From Asterias rubens (lineage: Eukaryota; Echinodermata; Asteroidea; Forcipulatida; Asteriidae): DNA of 64,000 nt. The notes under the pieces are model-generated. The model ran no database searches. It was not told the origin of the DNA and saw only the letters and a program-made list of their open reading frames with translations. The stretch lies in NCBI RefSeq assembly GCF_902459465.1, contig NC_047071.1, positions 10,060,002-10,124,001 of the forward strand, in the 5' to 3' direction. Below are positions 25,770-36,499 of the stretch, piece after piece (positions within the stretch are counted from its first letter, which is position 1; the number at the start of each line of letters is the position of its first letter). Position numbers and translations under genes: made by a program.

Positions 25770-27291
25770 ACGGGACGTCCACACACAACGGAATACATTT
25801 GTCAATAAATAAGAAACGGGGTAATTTATATTTATATTACTTAGTCTTGCTCGGCAGCCCATTTACTGTCAAAGGCAAGTATTCTATATTTTTGTTCTTG
25901 TTTTTTTTTTTGCAAAAACGAACGTCAGTGCCTTTCAACCTTGACCGGTATATTTTTTTTGTAATCAAGGGCCCGGTCTAAATTTTACAAAATACAGAGT
26001 TCTGTAACAATGCAATTTAAAATAGACCACTGTACTCAATCTTCATAAATCCTCTTTTTATTTTTCAATCTCAAACAAATTCATCTCAACTTAAGGAGAT
26101 CGAATAGTAAACCCTTTCTCTGTCAGTTTCGTAAACGCCTTATTAACCAATACGGTGACCTTCATTGGTCTTAGTAGAAGCAAAGAGGCAGCCGTCGATT
26201 TCACAACCACCAGGTACATGCATGATGTTTTTAATTATTGTAACTCATATATACAAATAAAACCAAGTGGTGAGGGTAGGGCTTCTTTACACAATGTCTG
26301 TCATTAATGAGAGCGGCTGATGACGTCACCTGCATGAAATATACCGTTTCTTTCGCTTCTGGCCATGGTCACTAAAGCCACTTTGTTTTTATGAATACAC
26401 TTTATTATGGAAGTAAATTGGTTAAGAAAAAACCTTGGTTATCTCTCTGTTTGTAAGCATCGACCTTTTCAAATTAATAATAAATATAGTCAAACTACAA
26501 GTCGGCCTCTGTAGCTATAGAAACACGAAACGTGTACTGAAGATTATTCCATTTTTTCTCACAAAATCCTATAAACTGAGTTCGGGAGGTAATTTTTCAT
26601 TTTGAAGGTATTTGTAGTCACCGAGGCATGAAACATGAAGGTTAACAGCTTTTAGTTCCATAAAGCAGAAAGTAAATTTGTGTTGATAGCTTCTACATGT
26701 TATTAAAGACACGAGCCAACTTTGGTAAATGTCAAAGACAAAAAACACCCTTGAAGTCTAGGGTGTCCTTTGGTTGTAAAAAAAAACATGGACCTCAGTC
26801 TCTGAGTGTGCAACAAATATTTTCTTGCACTATGGTATATATATAGTTATTTCCTTTGATGGAGACCTACTATCATCTTCACACATAGACATTACGACGA
26901 AATTTGCAAAAAAATATAACTAAAAAGACGAATATATTGCGGCATATCGCACAATGAACATACATCTTCCAATTACCTTGTAAACAGAGTAGTTACAAAC
27001 AACCTCTCAGACCCGGGGCTTTCTGTAATTGTACAAAAACTACAAGGCGCTGTGAACGACCAGAGGTGGTGTACATCATTCATGTTCCAAGAGCCATGTA
27101 CGTGCATATTTTGTTTGTCACATCACGTGATTGGTTCTCAAGCAATAATATTTTAAAATATATCATCGTACCGTAACTACAAGACTTTTGATTTGCAAAC
27201 GCCGTAGAATTTACACTAAAGGCATACGCATAAACGCGTTATGAGTGTAAAGTTTGTTTGATGTTGGATTGTGGATATTCATATCATGTGG

Positions 27292-28030
27292 GTTTGTGTA
27301 GTTAATGTCTACTTTGTACATCGATATTGGAAATTGAATGTTCCCATAGGTTTGTACAGTGAATGTCAACCTTGTGTATCGATATTGGATATTGGACATC
27401 CCCGTAGGTTTGTACAGTGAATGATATTGGATATTGGATATTCATATCCCATAGATTTCAATGTCTACCTTGTACATCGATAATTGAACTTGTTTTCCCG
27501 TAGGTTTGTACAACAGTGACTGTTATACCTCGGTAACAAACTGTGAAGTTTGATTGGTCGAGAACCAATCATGTGACGCGCAACAAAAACGCATGTTACA
27601 TGACTCGACGGGCCGGGTAACATGGAAAGTGATGTACACCGGTGTACATCACCTTGATCTTTCCCGGCGTTGGTCGATTTCCAGCGCCGTGTACGAAACA
27701 ACCGCGGGTTCGATGGAATTGTTTGAAGATGACAACATAATTTCGAGAAGAGGAGTAACATTATTATACAAAGGTATAACAAAACAATTGTTCCACGCTG
27801 TGAGTGATGGGGTACATGGGTTTTTTGTACACTCTCGAGGGGAAATGTTACCTCGGCTTCGCCTCGGGTGCCATTTCCACCCTCGAGTGTACAAAACGCC
27901 ATGGAAGCCGTCACAGCGTGCAACAATTGTATAATGTCTACCTTGTACATTGTACACTGGACATTCACATTATGTTTGTACAGTGAATGTTTACCTTTTA
28001 CATCAATATTGGATAGGCCTACTTGACATT
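27292..28030 (+). repeat. ~58-bp minisatellite interrupted by a foldback
   Basis: Units start GTTTGTACAGTGAATGTC at about 27292, 27350, 27408 and 27504, with shortened units between. The array resumes after 27935 with ATGTCTACCTTGTACA and a last unit near 27974. The unit starting at 27504 is split by about 410 bases of foreign sequence. Confidence 0.85.
27522..27934. mobile_element. Foldback insertion inside the minisatellite
   Basis: Replaces nothing of the unit it splits. Contains a perfect 24-base palindrome at 27629-27652 (centre TACACCGGTGTA) and a long inverted repeat, 27784-27931, with arms beginning ACAATTGTTCCACGCTGTG and a central CCTCGGCTTCGCCTCGG. Confidence 0.75.
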
Positions 28031-28132
28031 CCCGTGGGCTTTTGTAAACGTGACATTACTGTATAATTACAAGAAGGCACGATATTGCCTTTATATTTTG
28101 CCAACATATTTATGTACTTTAAAGTACAGGTC

Positions 28133-28197
28133 AGGGCCCAATTTCATGGCTCTTTTTACCACCGAATTATACGCTTACGATCACTTTTCGCACACGC
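28133..28197 (+). repeat. Fragment of GGGCCCAATTTCAT repeat family
   Basis: Reads GGGCCCAATTTCATGGCTCT, the same terminus as the foldback at 51928-52164, and is cut off by the following R1 copy. Confidence 0.55.
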
Positions 28198-28488
28198 ACA
28201 TTGTGAGAAACGGCTCCCTCTGAAGTGCCATAGTTTTCGAGAAAGAAGTAATTGTCAACGCATTTGATTTCGATACCTCAGATTTAGAACTTGAGGTCTC
28301 GAAATCAACCATCTAAACGCACACAACTTCGTGTGACAAGGGTGTTTTTTTCTTTCATTATTATCTCGCAAGTTCGATGACTGATTGAGCTCAAATTTCC
28401 AGAGGTTAGTTATGTTATGCATATGTTGAGATACACCAACTATGAAGGCTAGTCTTTGACAATTACCAGTAGTGTCCACTGTCTTTAA
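28198..28488 (-). repeat. R1 repeat, 5' truncated
   Basis: Starts at TTGTGAGAAACGGCTCCC, carries the central hairpin and ends AGTGTCCACTGTCTTTAA. It lies about 180 bases upstream of receptor exon 2. Confidence 0.85.
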
Positions 28489-28671
28489 GTGGTCGTCGGC
28501 TGACTGATGATGTTGTTTTGTTTGGTCAAGTGTACGTAGTAACAGGTCAAAAATGATCTGGGATTAGATACTCACTGAATGGCCATCCTGTTAAATTTTT
28601 CTCTCTAGGGAACGGGGAGTATCGGTGCTGTAATACAGAAGGTATCAATTGATTTGTGATTATTTATGTAG

Positions 28672-29060
28672 AACAAACAAGTAGTGCAGCGTTGATGACA
28701 ACCATGCTTCTACCGTTCATGAACGACTCATCAGCTTGGAACGGCACGGGGAACGGAACTGACGAAGATGTCGATTCTTATGTTGACGGTTCGGACGACG
28801 GACGCGAATTCGGCCCCATACAGATCATCGCCGTCACCATGTTTGTTGTCATTTTCGTCGGCCTGATCGGAAACGGTGCCGTCATATACATCGTGGTACG
28901 TCACAAGGACATGCACACCACGACAAACTTCTCCTTCGCTAACCTGGCAGTGACAGACTTTCTGTTTCTGCTTGTTCACGCCCTGACTACGTCTATTGAT
29001 AACATTGGCTTTAATCTATCATTGACAATCAACTGTTGGCCCACCTTCTACTTGCGATAT
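28672..29060 (+). CDS. GPCR exon 2: N-terminus, TM1, TM2, start of TM3
   Basis: Acceptor TTATTTATGTAG and donor TAT|GTAAGT bound 389 bases, open throughout. The extracellular N-terminus carries three sequons (NDS, NGT, NGT) and an acidic stretch. TM1 ([16 protein letters not shown]) holds the class A GN motif. TM2 has [13 protein letters not shown] with the conserved Asp. After extracellular loop 1 comes [10 protein letters not shown], whose Cys lies exactly 25 residues before the Arg of the DRY motif in exon 3, as class A receptors require for the disulfide to loop 2. The pattern resembles neuropeptide receptors of the galanin/allatostatin-A/kisspeptin group, but that placement is tentative. 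Confidence 0.9.
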
Positions 29061-29078
29061 GTAAGTATAATAATACCT

Positions 29079-29390
29079 CTTTAAAAACTCTTGCCACTTT
29101 TGGTAACCATTCAAAGATAATTATATGCGTGTACAAACTTGGTTACGAGCAAATGAGAGGTGTGTGCGGCACCTAAATGTAGCCCGAGCCCTAATTGTAG
29201 TCTCCGGGCTACATATAGGTGCCGCACAGAGGTGTTTATAGAACAAAACATTGCGAGAAACACTTCCCTGTGGAGTATTGTAGTAATTGAGAGAGAGGCA
29301 TTTCTTTCTAACAATCTGAAAAGACTTCAGGCCTGAAGACCCTTTTTTCAGGCATCTAAAAGCTCACATTGTGCAATAGGGTGTTTAGGG
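29079..29390 (-). repeat. R1 repeat split by a 64-bp element
   Basis: Minus-orientation R1 sequence starts TTTAAAAACTCTTGCCAC and continues to AATAGGGTGTTT. It is interrupted at 29164-29227 and lies just after receptor exon 2. Confidence 0.7.
29164..29227. mobile_element. 64-bp micro-foldback with 8-bp target duplication
   Basis: Arms GTGCGGCACCTAAATGTAGC and its near-perfect inverse, ending AGGTGCCGCAC, enclose a short loop. AGAGGTGT is repeated directly outside both ends (29156-29163 and 29228-29235). An 8-bp duplication is typical of hAT-type transposition. Confidence 0.85.
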
Positions 29391-29536
29391 AACCATGGAT
29401 GCATTACCATTAATCGGGTCAGCCTGACCCGGAAAGTGGCCAGGTCCCTGGAATCCAGGTAATTTGAAGACTTTTCGGGACTCTGGTGGCACCAGACTTA
29501 CCACAGGTAAATCCATTGCTCTTAAAAACAAAAGCG

Positions 29537-29771
29537 AGGTTTAGCTGGACGTTACGCGAAAAAAATACGTGAAGTGAACGTCAACATTATTGTACTGTTT
29601 CTGGATGACGTCGCCACGTTGGACTTATTGCATGCTCACGTATAATGTTTGCGCACACGTTCTTACCTACGTGCAAAATGGGAACTTTACTTATGCTAAA
29701 ACGTGACATGTGAACGACACAAATTTGCTGACGTTCACGTTCACGTTCACACGGAACGTGCAACTAAACCT
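29537..29771. mobile_element. MITE-like element in receptor intron
   Basis: Ends read AGGTTTAGCTGGACGTT and, mirrored, AACGTGCAACTAAACCT. The interior is rich in ACGTGAACGT-type inverted motifs, and CACGTTCACGTTCACGTTC repeats near the right end. Confidence 0.6.
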
Positions 29772-29883
29772 TCCAGAACGACGTGAACAATAGACCGTAT
29801 CGCATTACGCGTGCAATGAGGGAGGTGCAGTGCACCTCACGTACATGTAACAGTAAGCACCTGCGCAGTTGGTATTTGCGTAC

Positions 29884-30055
29884 AGGTCTATAGGCCTCTC
29901 TTATTAATACTTATGCATGACGTCATAATTCTCACCCAAAATGAGGCTATGGGCGCACTTCCCCCGTCCCTTGCAGTGGCTGCGCCCATCGCCTCGTTTT
30001 GAGTTGGCATTGTGACGTACCTTATGCATAAATATTAAGAAAGGTGTATAGACCT
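29884..30055. mobile_element. Imperfect foldback, 172 bp
   Basis: AGGTCTATAGGCCTCTCTTA is mirrored by AGAAAGGTGTATAGACCT. Inner arms contain TTATGCAT and GACGTCA/TGACGT blocks. Weaker pairing continues outward to about 29850 and 30095, so true borders may be wider. Confidence 0.65.
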
Positions 30056-30324
30056 TATAAATCGCAGATACTCGGTACGCGCACAATAGACGTGGAATTA
30101 GGTGCATGCTTGTCTAGCTAGCCTTTAAATTTGATCACTAGATAGACCAGCATGCACCTCATTCGAAAGTTTGCGCTTGCGCAATTTGCGAAAAGATCTA
30201 TAAAAATTGCCCTGGTATTAGCCTGCTGCCACCTACAGGTTCAAAGTCTCTGATTCTGACTCGGGAGTTTTATGAGTGTTCCCAGAATATGAGTATGGTT
30301 GTTGTGCTTTTAATTTACTAATAG

Positions 30325-30466
30325 GTTGTAGCTGAGGTCACTTGTTTGACATTGGCTCTGATGTCATATGACAGATATAGAATGGTTGCTCATCCATTGG
30401 ACAGCATAAGACATACCAAACGACGTAAGAATGGTATCCTCGTTTGTATCCTGTTCATATGGATTA
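30325..30466 (+). CDS. GPCR exon 3: TM3, DRY motif, TM4
   Basis: Follows acceptor TTACTAATAG at phase 0 and ends TGGATTA|GTAAGT at phase 1. TM3 reads VVAEVTCLTLALMSYDRY with an intact Asp-Arg-Tyr for G-protein coupling. Intracellular loop 2 is RMVAHPLDSIRHTKRRKNG, and TM4 holds the conserved Trp in CILFIWI. The phase-1 donor fits both alternative last exons, each of which starts with TT to complete an Ile codon. Confidence 0.9.
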
Positions 30467-30933
30467 GTAAGTATAACATCCAATACACTATCAACCTTTC
30501 ATTTGTGTTATTTGTGTTATTGCAAGAGCCTGAAATTGCACCATTGTGTACAAATATTCACTCACCAGAGAGCACCTACAGTTTTAGACAAGTCGTTCTT
30601 CCCGAAGTGCACAGACCAATGGAGGGTGTTTAACCGAAAGGGGAGGGTAGACGTGTTTTACCCAAAGTGTTCCAAATCGCCACAAACTTTCAAAAAAATG
30701 CACCACTGTGAAGCATTTTTTTATCATGTCATTTGTCACCGCACAGTTTTCCATAGACTTTTTGTGTCGCAGCAGTCTTTAGGGGTGCGTTTTGGGGCGC
30801 TCGAACGAACACGCTCAACCGGCGATGACCAATGTTTCTGGTTTGGGTCGCCAAAACGCACTCTAGAATTCCCCTATGTCCCCACTCCTCCCAGTTCAAA
30901 TTCACACCCCGTATATATGTAAACACAACCATT

Positions 30934-31119
30934 AAGGCCCGGTCACACAGGCCCCGATAACGATAACGAAAACGAGAACAATAAAAATGCACGCCCTCGA
31001 TTGGTTGAATGAGGCGTGGGCGTATTCTGCGTGGAGCATTTCAACCAATCGAGGGCGTGCATTTTTATCGTTCTCGTTTAATATCGTTTTCGTTATCGGG
31101 TCCTGTGTGACCGGGCCTT
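30934..31119. mobile_element. 186-bp foldback MITE before exon 4A
   Basis: Arms begin AAGGCCCGGTCACACAGG and AAAATGCACGCCCTCGATTG and are mirrored almost perfectly, ending GTGTGACCGGGCCTT. The loop is about 35 bases. It sits 85 bases upstream of receptor exon 4A. Confidence 0.9.
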
Positions 31120-31203
31120 TACACGTTTTACCCCGATCCGTTTACGGATGTACACCTTTTTGTTAGCATTCAGTGTTTTTTCTTTCCATTGTTGTGTTTA
31201 CAG

Positions 31204-31838
31204 TTTCGTTGGCTTTATTTTCACCCGTCCTCATCTACACCACTAAGTACTATGGGTTGTTCTGCACCATCATATTCCCTTGGGCTTACGGCCAGAAAGT
31301 CTTTCACACCTCAGCTGCCTTCGTCATGTACGTCATTCCACTCTCATTCATCGTCATGTGCTACCTGATGATTTTCCTCAAACTCAGAAAGCCCAATCCC
31401 GGGGAAGTAGGAATAGGTCAAAGGTCACGGCGCATGCGCAAGACTCTCCGCTTGATTCTGGTCGTGGTGGTTGTGTTTGCACTGTCGTGGCTGTTAGAAC
31501 ATACCTTCATCGTCTGGGTCGTATGGGACCCAAATTTCCTCCCCCAATCGAAACTTTTTACTACCACAACGGCTACCACTAAAGTCATTCTGTATGTGAA
31601 TAGTGCCGCCAACCCGTTCATGTATCCCTTTGCTGGGACTGGTTTTACCAAGCATCTCGGGTGTTGTAAACGGAGGGGCCTTAGTAGAAACAACACTATG
31701 GCAACTAGTACATTCAGTTGTGGATCTACAATGAAGTTATCTGTGGTACAATCTACCGTCAGCACATCGGTACAGAGTTTAGATAGCATTAATGTCAGTG
31801 TCCCCGCAACAGGGTATCAAAACCATGGGCAGGTGTGA
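31204..31838 (+). CDS. GPCR terminal exon A: TM4 end, loop 2, TM5-TM7, tail
   Basis: Acceptor GTGTTTACAG starts TT, which joins the A of exon 3. The frame ends in TGA after 211 codons; with the other exons the predicted receptor is 402 residues. Loop 2 has the partner Cys (YYGLFCTIIFP), TM5 has MYVIPLSFIVMCY, intracellular loop 3 is short and basic (GQRSRRMRKTLR), and TM7 ends NSAANPFMY, matching NPxxY. TM6 reads FALSWLLEH, where nearly all class A receptors have FxxCWxP, so the kink proline is replaced by Leu. The C-tail is Ser/Thr-rich with CC in GCCKRRG as a possible palmitoylation site. No AATAAA was seen in the next 750 bases. Confidence 0.9.
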
Positions 31839-32029
31839 ACAATAGAGTGCCAATGGCAGAAGTTCGTTGCATTAATGTAACGGGTGCGTTCGAGTAGCTT
31901 TACCGGGTACCGGGGTTTTACACTCGCCACGAAACGAGGCTCTAATCAAATGCTGCGTATTTTCGATTGGCATTCTGGCAAAAGTAAATGCTAAATTGAT
32001 GCGATGTGCCGTGTACACATACAGCTACT

Positions 32030-32200
32030 TCGTCTGCTCCGATTGAGATGAATTGCACACGACGTCATTGACCACCATCTTTGATTTTGGAAAAGTGCAC
32101 ACGTGACGCTCTGCGAAAGTCCCTCATGTTATAGTAGCCATTCACGTGTGCACGTTTATCGAAAATGGCGGTCACTGCAAAGGGTATCAGTATTCTAGTG
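32030..32200. repeat. Dispersed repeat family G, copy
   Basis: Contains CACACGACGTCATTGACCAC and CATCTTTGATTTTGGAAAAG in inverse order to copies near 20400-20560 and 22940-23045, which share GTGCACTTTTCCATTG. Confidence 0.5.
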
Positions 32201-33072
32201 CACATGTCCGTGTCGTCACGATTTCATTTTTTGTGTGCAGCGAACAGTCACCAACCTGTCTGTTTTTCATGAATTACAATTCCTCTTCATTTGCCATAGT
32301 TGCTTCACAGACTTCAAAATTGCTTCAAATTTGTGAAAGTTTCTGTATTCAAGTCGAACTCAACTTGTTTCCCCCTATTTGTTTGCTGCCGGAAACCACG
32401 TCATTGTATCCGGGCATCAACCAGAGACCCGCTCGCTGGGCGGCTGACACCGGGGGGGGGGGGCACACACGAGTATCACGTGATGGCTAGTTAAACGCTC
32501 TTCGTGTGTCCGTCACTCACTCAGTGACGCTGAAGGCGCTTCAACATTAAGTATTTTCCTGCAGGTTGTAAGGGACTATACGTTTGAACTATGAGACCTA
32601 CTCATTTCACATAGCACCATGTAATGGTTTACAAGGTGCTGTGGCGCAATATGCTGCCGATCATACCATGAACACCGGGGTGAGTACATTTTCCTTTCAA
32701 AAACGCGCGTTTGGGTTATTTTACGTGCATTACCTCACACACGGGACCGACGGATTTACGTCCCATCCGTTAGTTGTACTTACACGTGCGAACGCACCTA
32801 TAAACACTTTTAACTCATTTACACAAATCAGGATAGGTTTGATCACAACTGCCCAGAAGTAAACTAAACGATATAAATACTGCCCTCATCGGGGTCAATA
32901 TACGCACCATCACAAACCCTCTTCAAAACACACCCGAGGTGGCTGTTAATTTCAGCTGAGAAGCACTATGAGTATAGGCCTCATAGCATAATAATTTGTG
33001 TTGTTAATGTCGTTTTATGAAAACAAAGTTTCCTCCTACGGAAATGTTTTTACCGTAACAGCATTATATTGT

Positions 33073-33440
33073 AGAGTGTCACGGCCGAGTGGTTAAGAGC
33101 ATCGAATTCCAGTTCTGGTGCGTTTTCACCGGAGTGTGGGTTCGAATCCCGGTCGTGACACTTGTGTCCTTGAGCAAGATACTTTACTATAATTGCTTCT
33201 CTTCACCCAGGGGAATAAATGGGTACCTGCGAGGGTAGAGGTTGATATTGTGAATGAAAAAGCCTTTGGAGCAATATAAACTGTTGCCCAGGTTGTATAC
33301 TCCCAAGGGAGATGAGAAACATTAAAAAGAGATGTTATTGGCCCTATGACCAGGGCACTAATGTAAAGCGCTTAGAGAATTAAGTGTTAGTTATTAGGCG
33401 CTATATAAATCGAAAGTTATTATTTATTTATTTATATTAT
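33073..33440 (+). repeat. tRNA-derived SINE, complete copy
   Basis: The head at 33076-33161 looks like a class II tRNA (Ser/Leu type): A box GGCCGAGTGGTTAAGAGC and B box GGTTCGAATCCC with closing GTCACGG/CGTGACA pairs. CTTGAGCAAGATACTTTACT and CTTCTCTTCACCCAGG follow. The tail reads GCGCTATATAAATCGAAAG, then TTATT repeats, and resembles the LINE tails in this window. It is a SINE, not a functional tRNA gene. Confidence 0.85.
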
Positions 33441-33458
33441 TGTAAATGGTAATGTAAT

Positions 33459-33845
33459 CTAAAGGCAGTGGACACTATTAGTAATTGTCAAAGACTAGCC
33501 TTCACAGTTTGTGTGTCCCAACATAATATGCATAAAATGCAAACCTGTGAAAATTTGAGCTCAATCGGTCATCGAACATGCGAGATAATAATGAAAGAAA
33601 AATAACCATTGTCACACGAAGTTGTGTGCGTTTAGATGGTTGATTTCGAGACCTCAAGTTCTATACTTGAGGTCTCGAAATCAAATTCGTGGAAAATTAC
33701 TTCTTTCTCGAAAACTATGGCACTTCAGAGGGAGCCGTTTCTCACAGTGTTTTATACCGTCAACCTCTCCCCATTACTCGTCACCAAGAAAGGTTTTATG
33801 CCAATAATTATTTTGAGTCATTACCAATAGTGTCCACTGCCTTTA
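33459..33845 (+). repeat. R1 repeat, complete copy
   Basis: Ends CTAAAGGCAGTGGACACTAT and GTGTCCACTGCCTTTAG, a perfect terminal inverted repeat here, with an intact central hairpin. Confidence 0.92.
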
Positions 33846-34020
33846 GTAAACGAAGACATTTATGACATGTTTTATTTTTTGCTTTAATTCTATAAAATTA
33901 AGTCTTACAGTATAACAAACCAAAGAATAAGTACAATGACGCAAAATTTGTTGAATAGACAGAGTCCTCCCGTGTTGAAAGTGAAAGGAAGTACAAGTCT
34001 CTGCATTCATTTTCAAAACT

Positions 34021-34064
34021 GCCACACACCGGGGTCGACCCAGGGAAGCTAAACGAACGCACCC
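34021..34064. repeat. FB-G solo right arm
   Basis: GCCACACACCGGGGTCGACC leads to CGAACGCACCC, the right arm of FB-G with no left partner nearby. Confidence 0.7.
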
Positions 34065-34424
34065 AAAGGAAATGACTTCCCAGGTTGCATACACTTTTGA
34101 GAAATAACTTAATCTCAGCTAACAAATTATCCAAAGAAAGAGCAACTTGCTTGCTCCTCATTCGCGTGTTTCTCGTATCAAGTCGCTAAAGCCACTTGGC
34201 TCTTCTCTTTGTTGTACTTTGGTTGTTTTTTAACTTTGTAATATTTGAATGCAATTCTTTATCTTTTAACTTTGTATATAAACTGAAACTATTTTGGCCA
34301 TTAGGTTACCTATTATATTTCAACTTAATTTGTTGATAAGAATAAACGACAAATATCGTGACTTGGTATGTCTCAAGATGCACGGTTGCGGGTCTCTATT
34401 TGTTTCCCTACTTGCTCCAGAAAG

Positions 34425-34850
34425 AGAGAAATGAGCGGGCGGAAGTGTTCCAGGGAATTCCGTCCGCTTGAGATTCTGTCCCCCTTATGAAAAAGTAGCA
34501 TGGGCTAGAGGAGGATGATTCGAAAGTGGGCGCTATCGAAAGTAGTTGTATATTACATAGAGTGCGTTCGTTTAGCTTCCCTGGGTTGACCCCGGTCGTG
34601 CCCCCGCCGGTGCGTTCAAATAGCTCACCCGGGTCAGCCCCTGATGCCCTGCTTGTGGAGTGGGTCACTTGGGGGTTGGCCCAAGGTGCATGACGTCACT
34701 ACGAGAGCGGTGAGTGATCGTTCGTTTAGCTCTTGTTGAAAAGGGCTCACCAGAGTGAGCACCGCGGGGTAGACCCAGGGAAGCTAATCGAAGCACCCAT
34801 AGTTCGCCATGGGGGACACAATCTCCTGCCACACCAGCCCCGATTATAAG
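34425..34850 (+). repeat. Repeat family H carrying FB-G long form
   Basis: Flanks AATTCCGTCCGCTTGAGATT and TAGTTCGCCATGGGGGACAC match the copy at 52465-52790. At 34560-34798 an FB-G of the long type (with GGTCAGCCCCTGATGCCC-like interior) sits at the same position where the other copy has the short type. Confidence 0.75.
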
Positions 34851-34980
34851 GGTACTCCTCTGTCTCCGTACCTTACCGTTTTCTTGGAGCTAGGTCTCTC
34901 GTTGCACCAGAAGGCATGGCATTGAACATTTCTTGATTGGTATTGTTGCAATAAACTGCAGTATATAACTCTTGATCTTG

Positions 34981-35323
34981 TTAAAGGCACTGGGCACTAT
35001 TGGTATTTACCCAAAATAGTTTTCAGCGTCAAAACTTACTTGGTATTGAGCAGTGGAGAGCTGTTGATAGTATAACACATTGTGAGAAAGTGCTCCCTCT
35101 GAAGTACGTAGTTTTTGAGAAAGAAGAAGTTTCTCACTGAAAATAACTTCAGCTGCTTGACACACAACCTTTACGACAAGTTTATTATTCTTCCACTTCT
35201 TTTAATTTCGACGACCAATGTTCTAAAAGTTTCACAGGTTTGTTATTTGTATGCATACGTGAGATACACAAAGTGTGGAGACTGGTCTTTGACAATTACC
35301 AAAGATCTACCAGTGCCTTTAGC
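34981..35323 (-). repeat. R1 repeat, divergent full-length copy
   Basis: Starts TTAAAGGCACTGGGCACTAT and ends CTACCAGTGCCTTTAG. It lies between the two alternative receptor terminal exons. Confidence 0.85.
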
Positions 35324-35858
35324 ATTGCTGTGAGAGGCAATATAGCACTCTGACGACAGCACTCCGACAATACATGAAAAGCAATCGGTTGTGCGTAGAC
35401 TAGACCAAACTGAAGTATGAATCCAAACGATACACCTTCAACATCTCTATGTTGATCAATAGCATACACTTTGCGGACTTTCGTTTCCTTTGCTTTCTCG
35501 AACTTGTTAAAATACTGTGAAGGTGTCACATACTAAGGGACATGGCAACACTTAATGGACTTATACATGTCCACACTGCGTTTCAGTGTTGAAGAATACG
35601 TTTTGTTTTTCTTCTTTAAGTGTCAGAACAAAGGAATGCCCACACAGTGACTGCCACACGTACATAGCTCTGTGTGTGGACGAGTGTAGTCCACAAAATG
35701 TTTCATGTCCACATTGTGTTGACAGTGTTTTGTTCACTTTTGTGGTGTTTAGAAATCACCGTAACATGTTTTTTTTTCTTTTTCGAAATAGCAACGGATG
35801 GATTATTATGTCTATATTTTGTAAACATTCAGCCTTTTTTATTTAATCTCTTCTTTAG

Positions 35859-36499
35859 TTTCGTTGGCTTTATTTTCACCCATCGTCATATACACCGTTA
35901 ACTTCTATGGGGTATACTGCACCATCATATTTCCCTGGAGTGGCGGCCAAAAGCTCTTTCACACCGCAAGTGCCTTGATGATGTACGTCCTGCCACTCTC
36001 TTTCATTATCACGTGCTACCTGCTGATCTATCGCAGACTCAGAAAGCCCAATCCAGGAAATATAGGAAATGATAAAGGTCAACGATCACGACGCATGCGC
36101 AAGACTCTCCGCTTGATTATGATCGTGGTGATTGTGTTTGCAGTGTCGTGGCTGTTGGAGCATTTCATAATCGTCTGGCTCGTTTGGGATTCCCATTTCC
36201 TGGGCAACTCGAACCTTTTTAAGACGTCAACGGCTATCACTAAGGTAATTCTGTACGTGAATAGTGCTGCCAACCCGTTCATGTATCCATTTGCTGGGAC
36301 TGGTTTTACCAAGCATATCTGGTGTCTTAAACAGAGGGGTCTTAGTAGAAGCAACACTATGGCAAAATGTAGATTAAGTTCTGGATCTACAATGAAGTTA
36401 TCTGTCGCACAATCTACCGTCAGCACATCAGTACAGAGTTTAGATGGCATTGATGTCGGTGTCCAAACAACAGGTTATCCAAACTATGGACATGAGTGA
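35859..36499 (+). CDS. GPCR terminal exon B: second copy of TM5-TM7 and tail
   Basis: Acceptor CTCTTCTTTAG starts TT at the same phase as exon A; use of this exon would give a 404-residue receptor. By eye roughly seven in ten residues match exon A. Near-identity runs through intracellular loop 3, TM7 and the tail (NSAANPFMYPFAGTGFTKH; QSTVSTSVQSLD). Differences cluster in loop 2 (VNFYGVYC), TM5 and loop 3 before TM7 (SHFLGNSNLF), the ligand-facing parts. TM6 also lacks the usual proline (FAVSWLLEH). The reading frame has no defects, so it looks functional. No copies of exons 1-3 lie near it, so it is most simply a mutually exclusive last exon of the same gene. AATAAA at 36747-36752 could end this transcript. 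Confidence 0.88.

Noticed and set aside
27465-27968. Overlapping open frames on both strands of about 100-170 codons.
   Set aside because: They fall in a foldback element, whose palindromic structure produces mirrored frames.
33076-33161. Possible functional tRNA gene.
   Set aside because: It is the head of a SINE with a body and tail that recur at 45.5 and 50.6 kb, and the anticodon arm is degraded.
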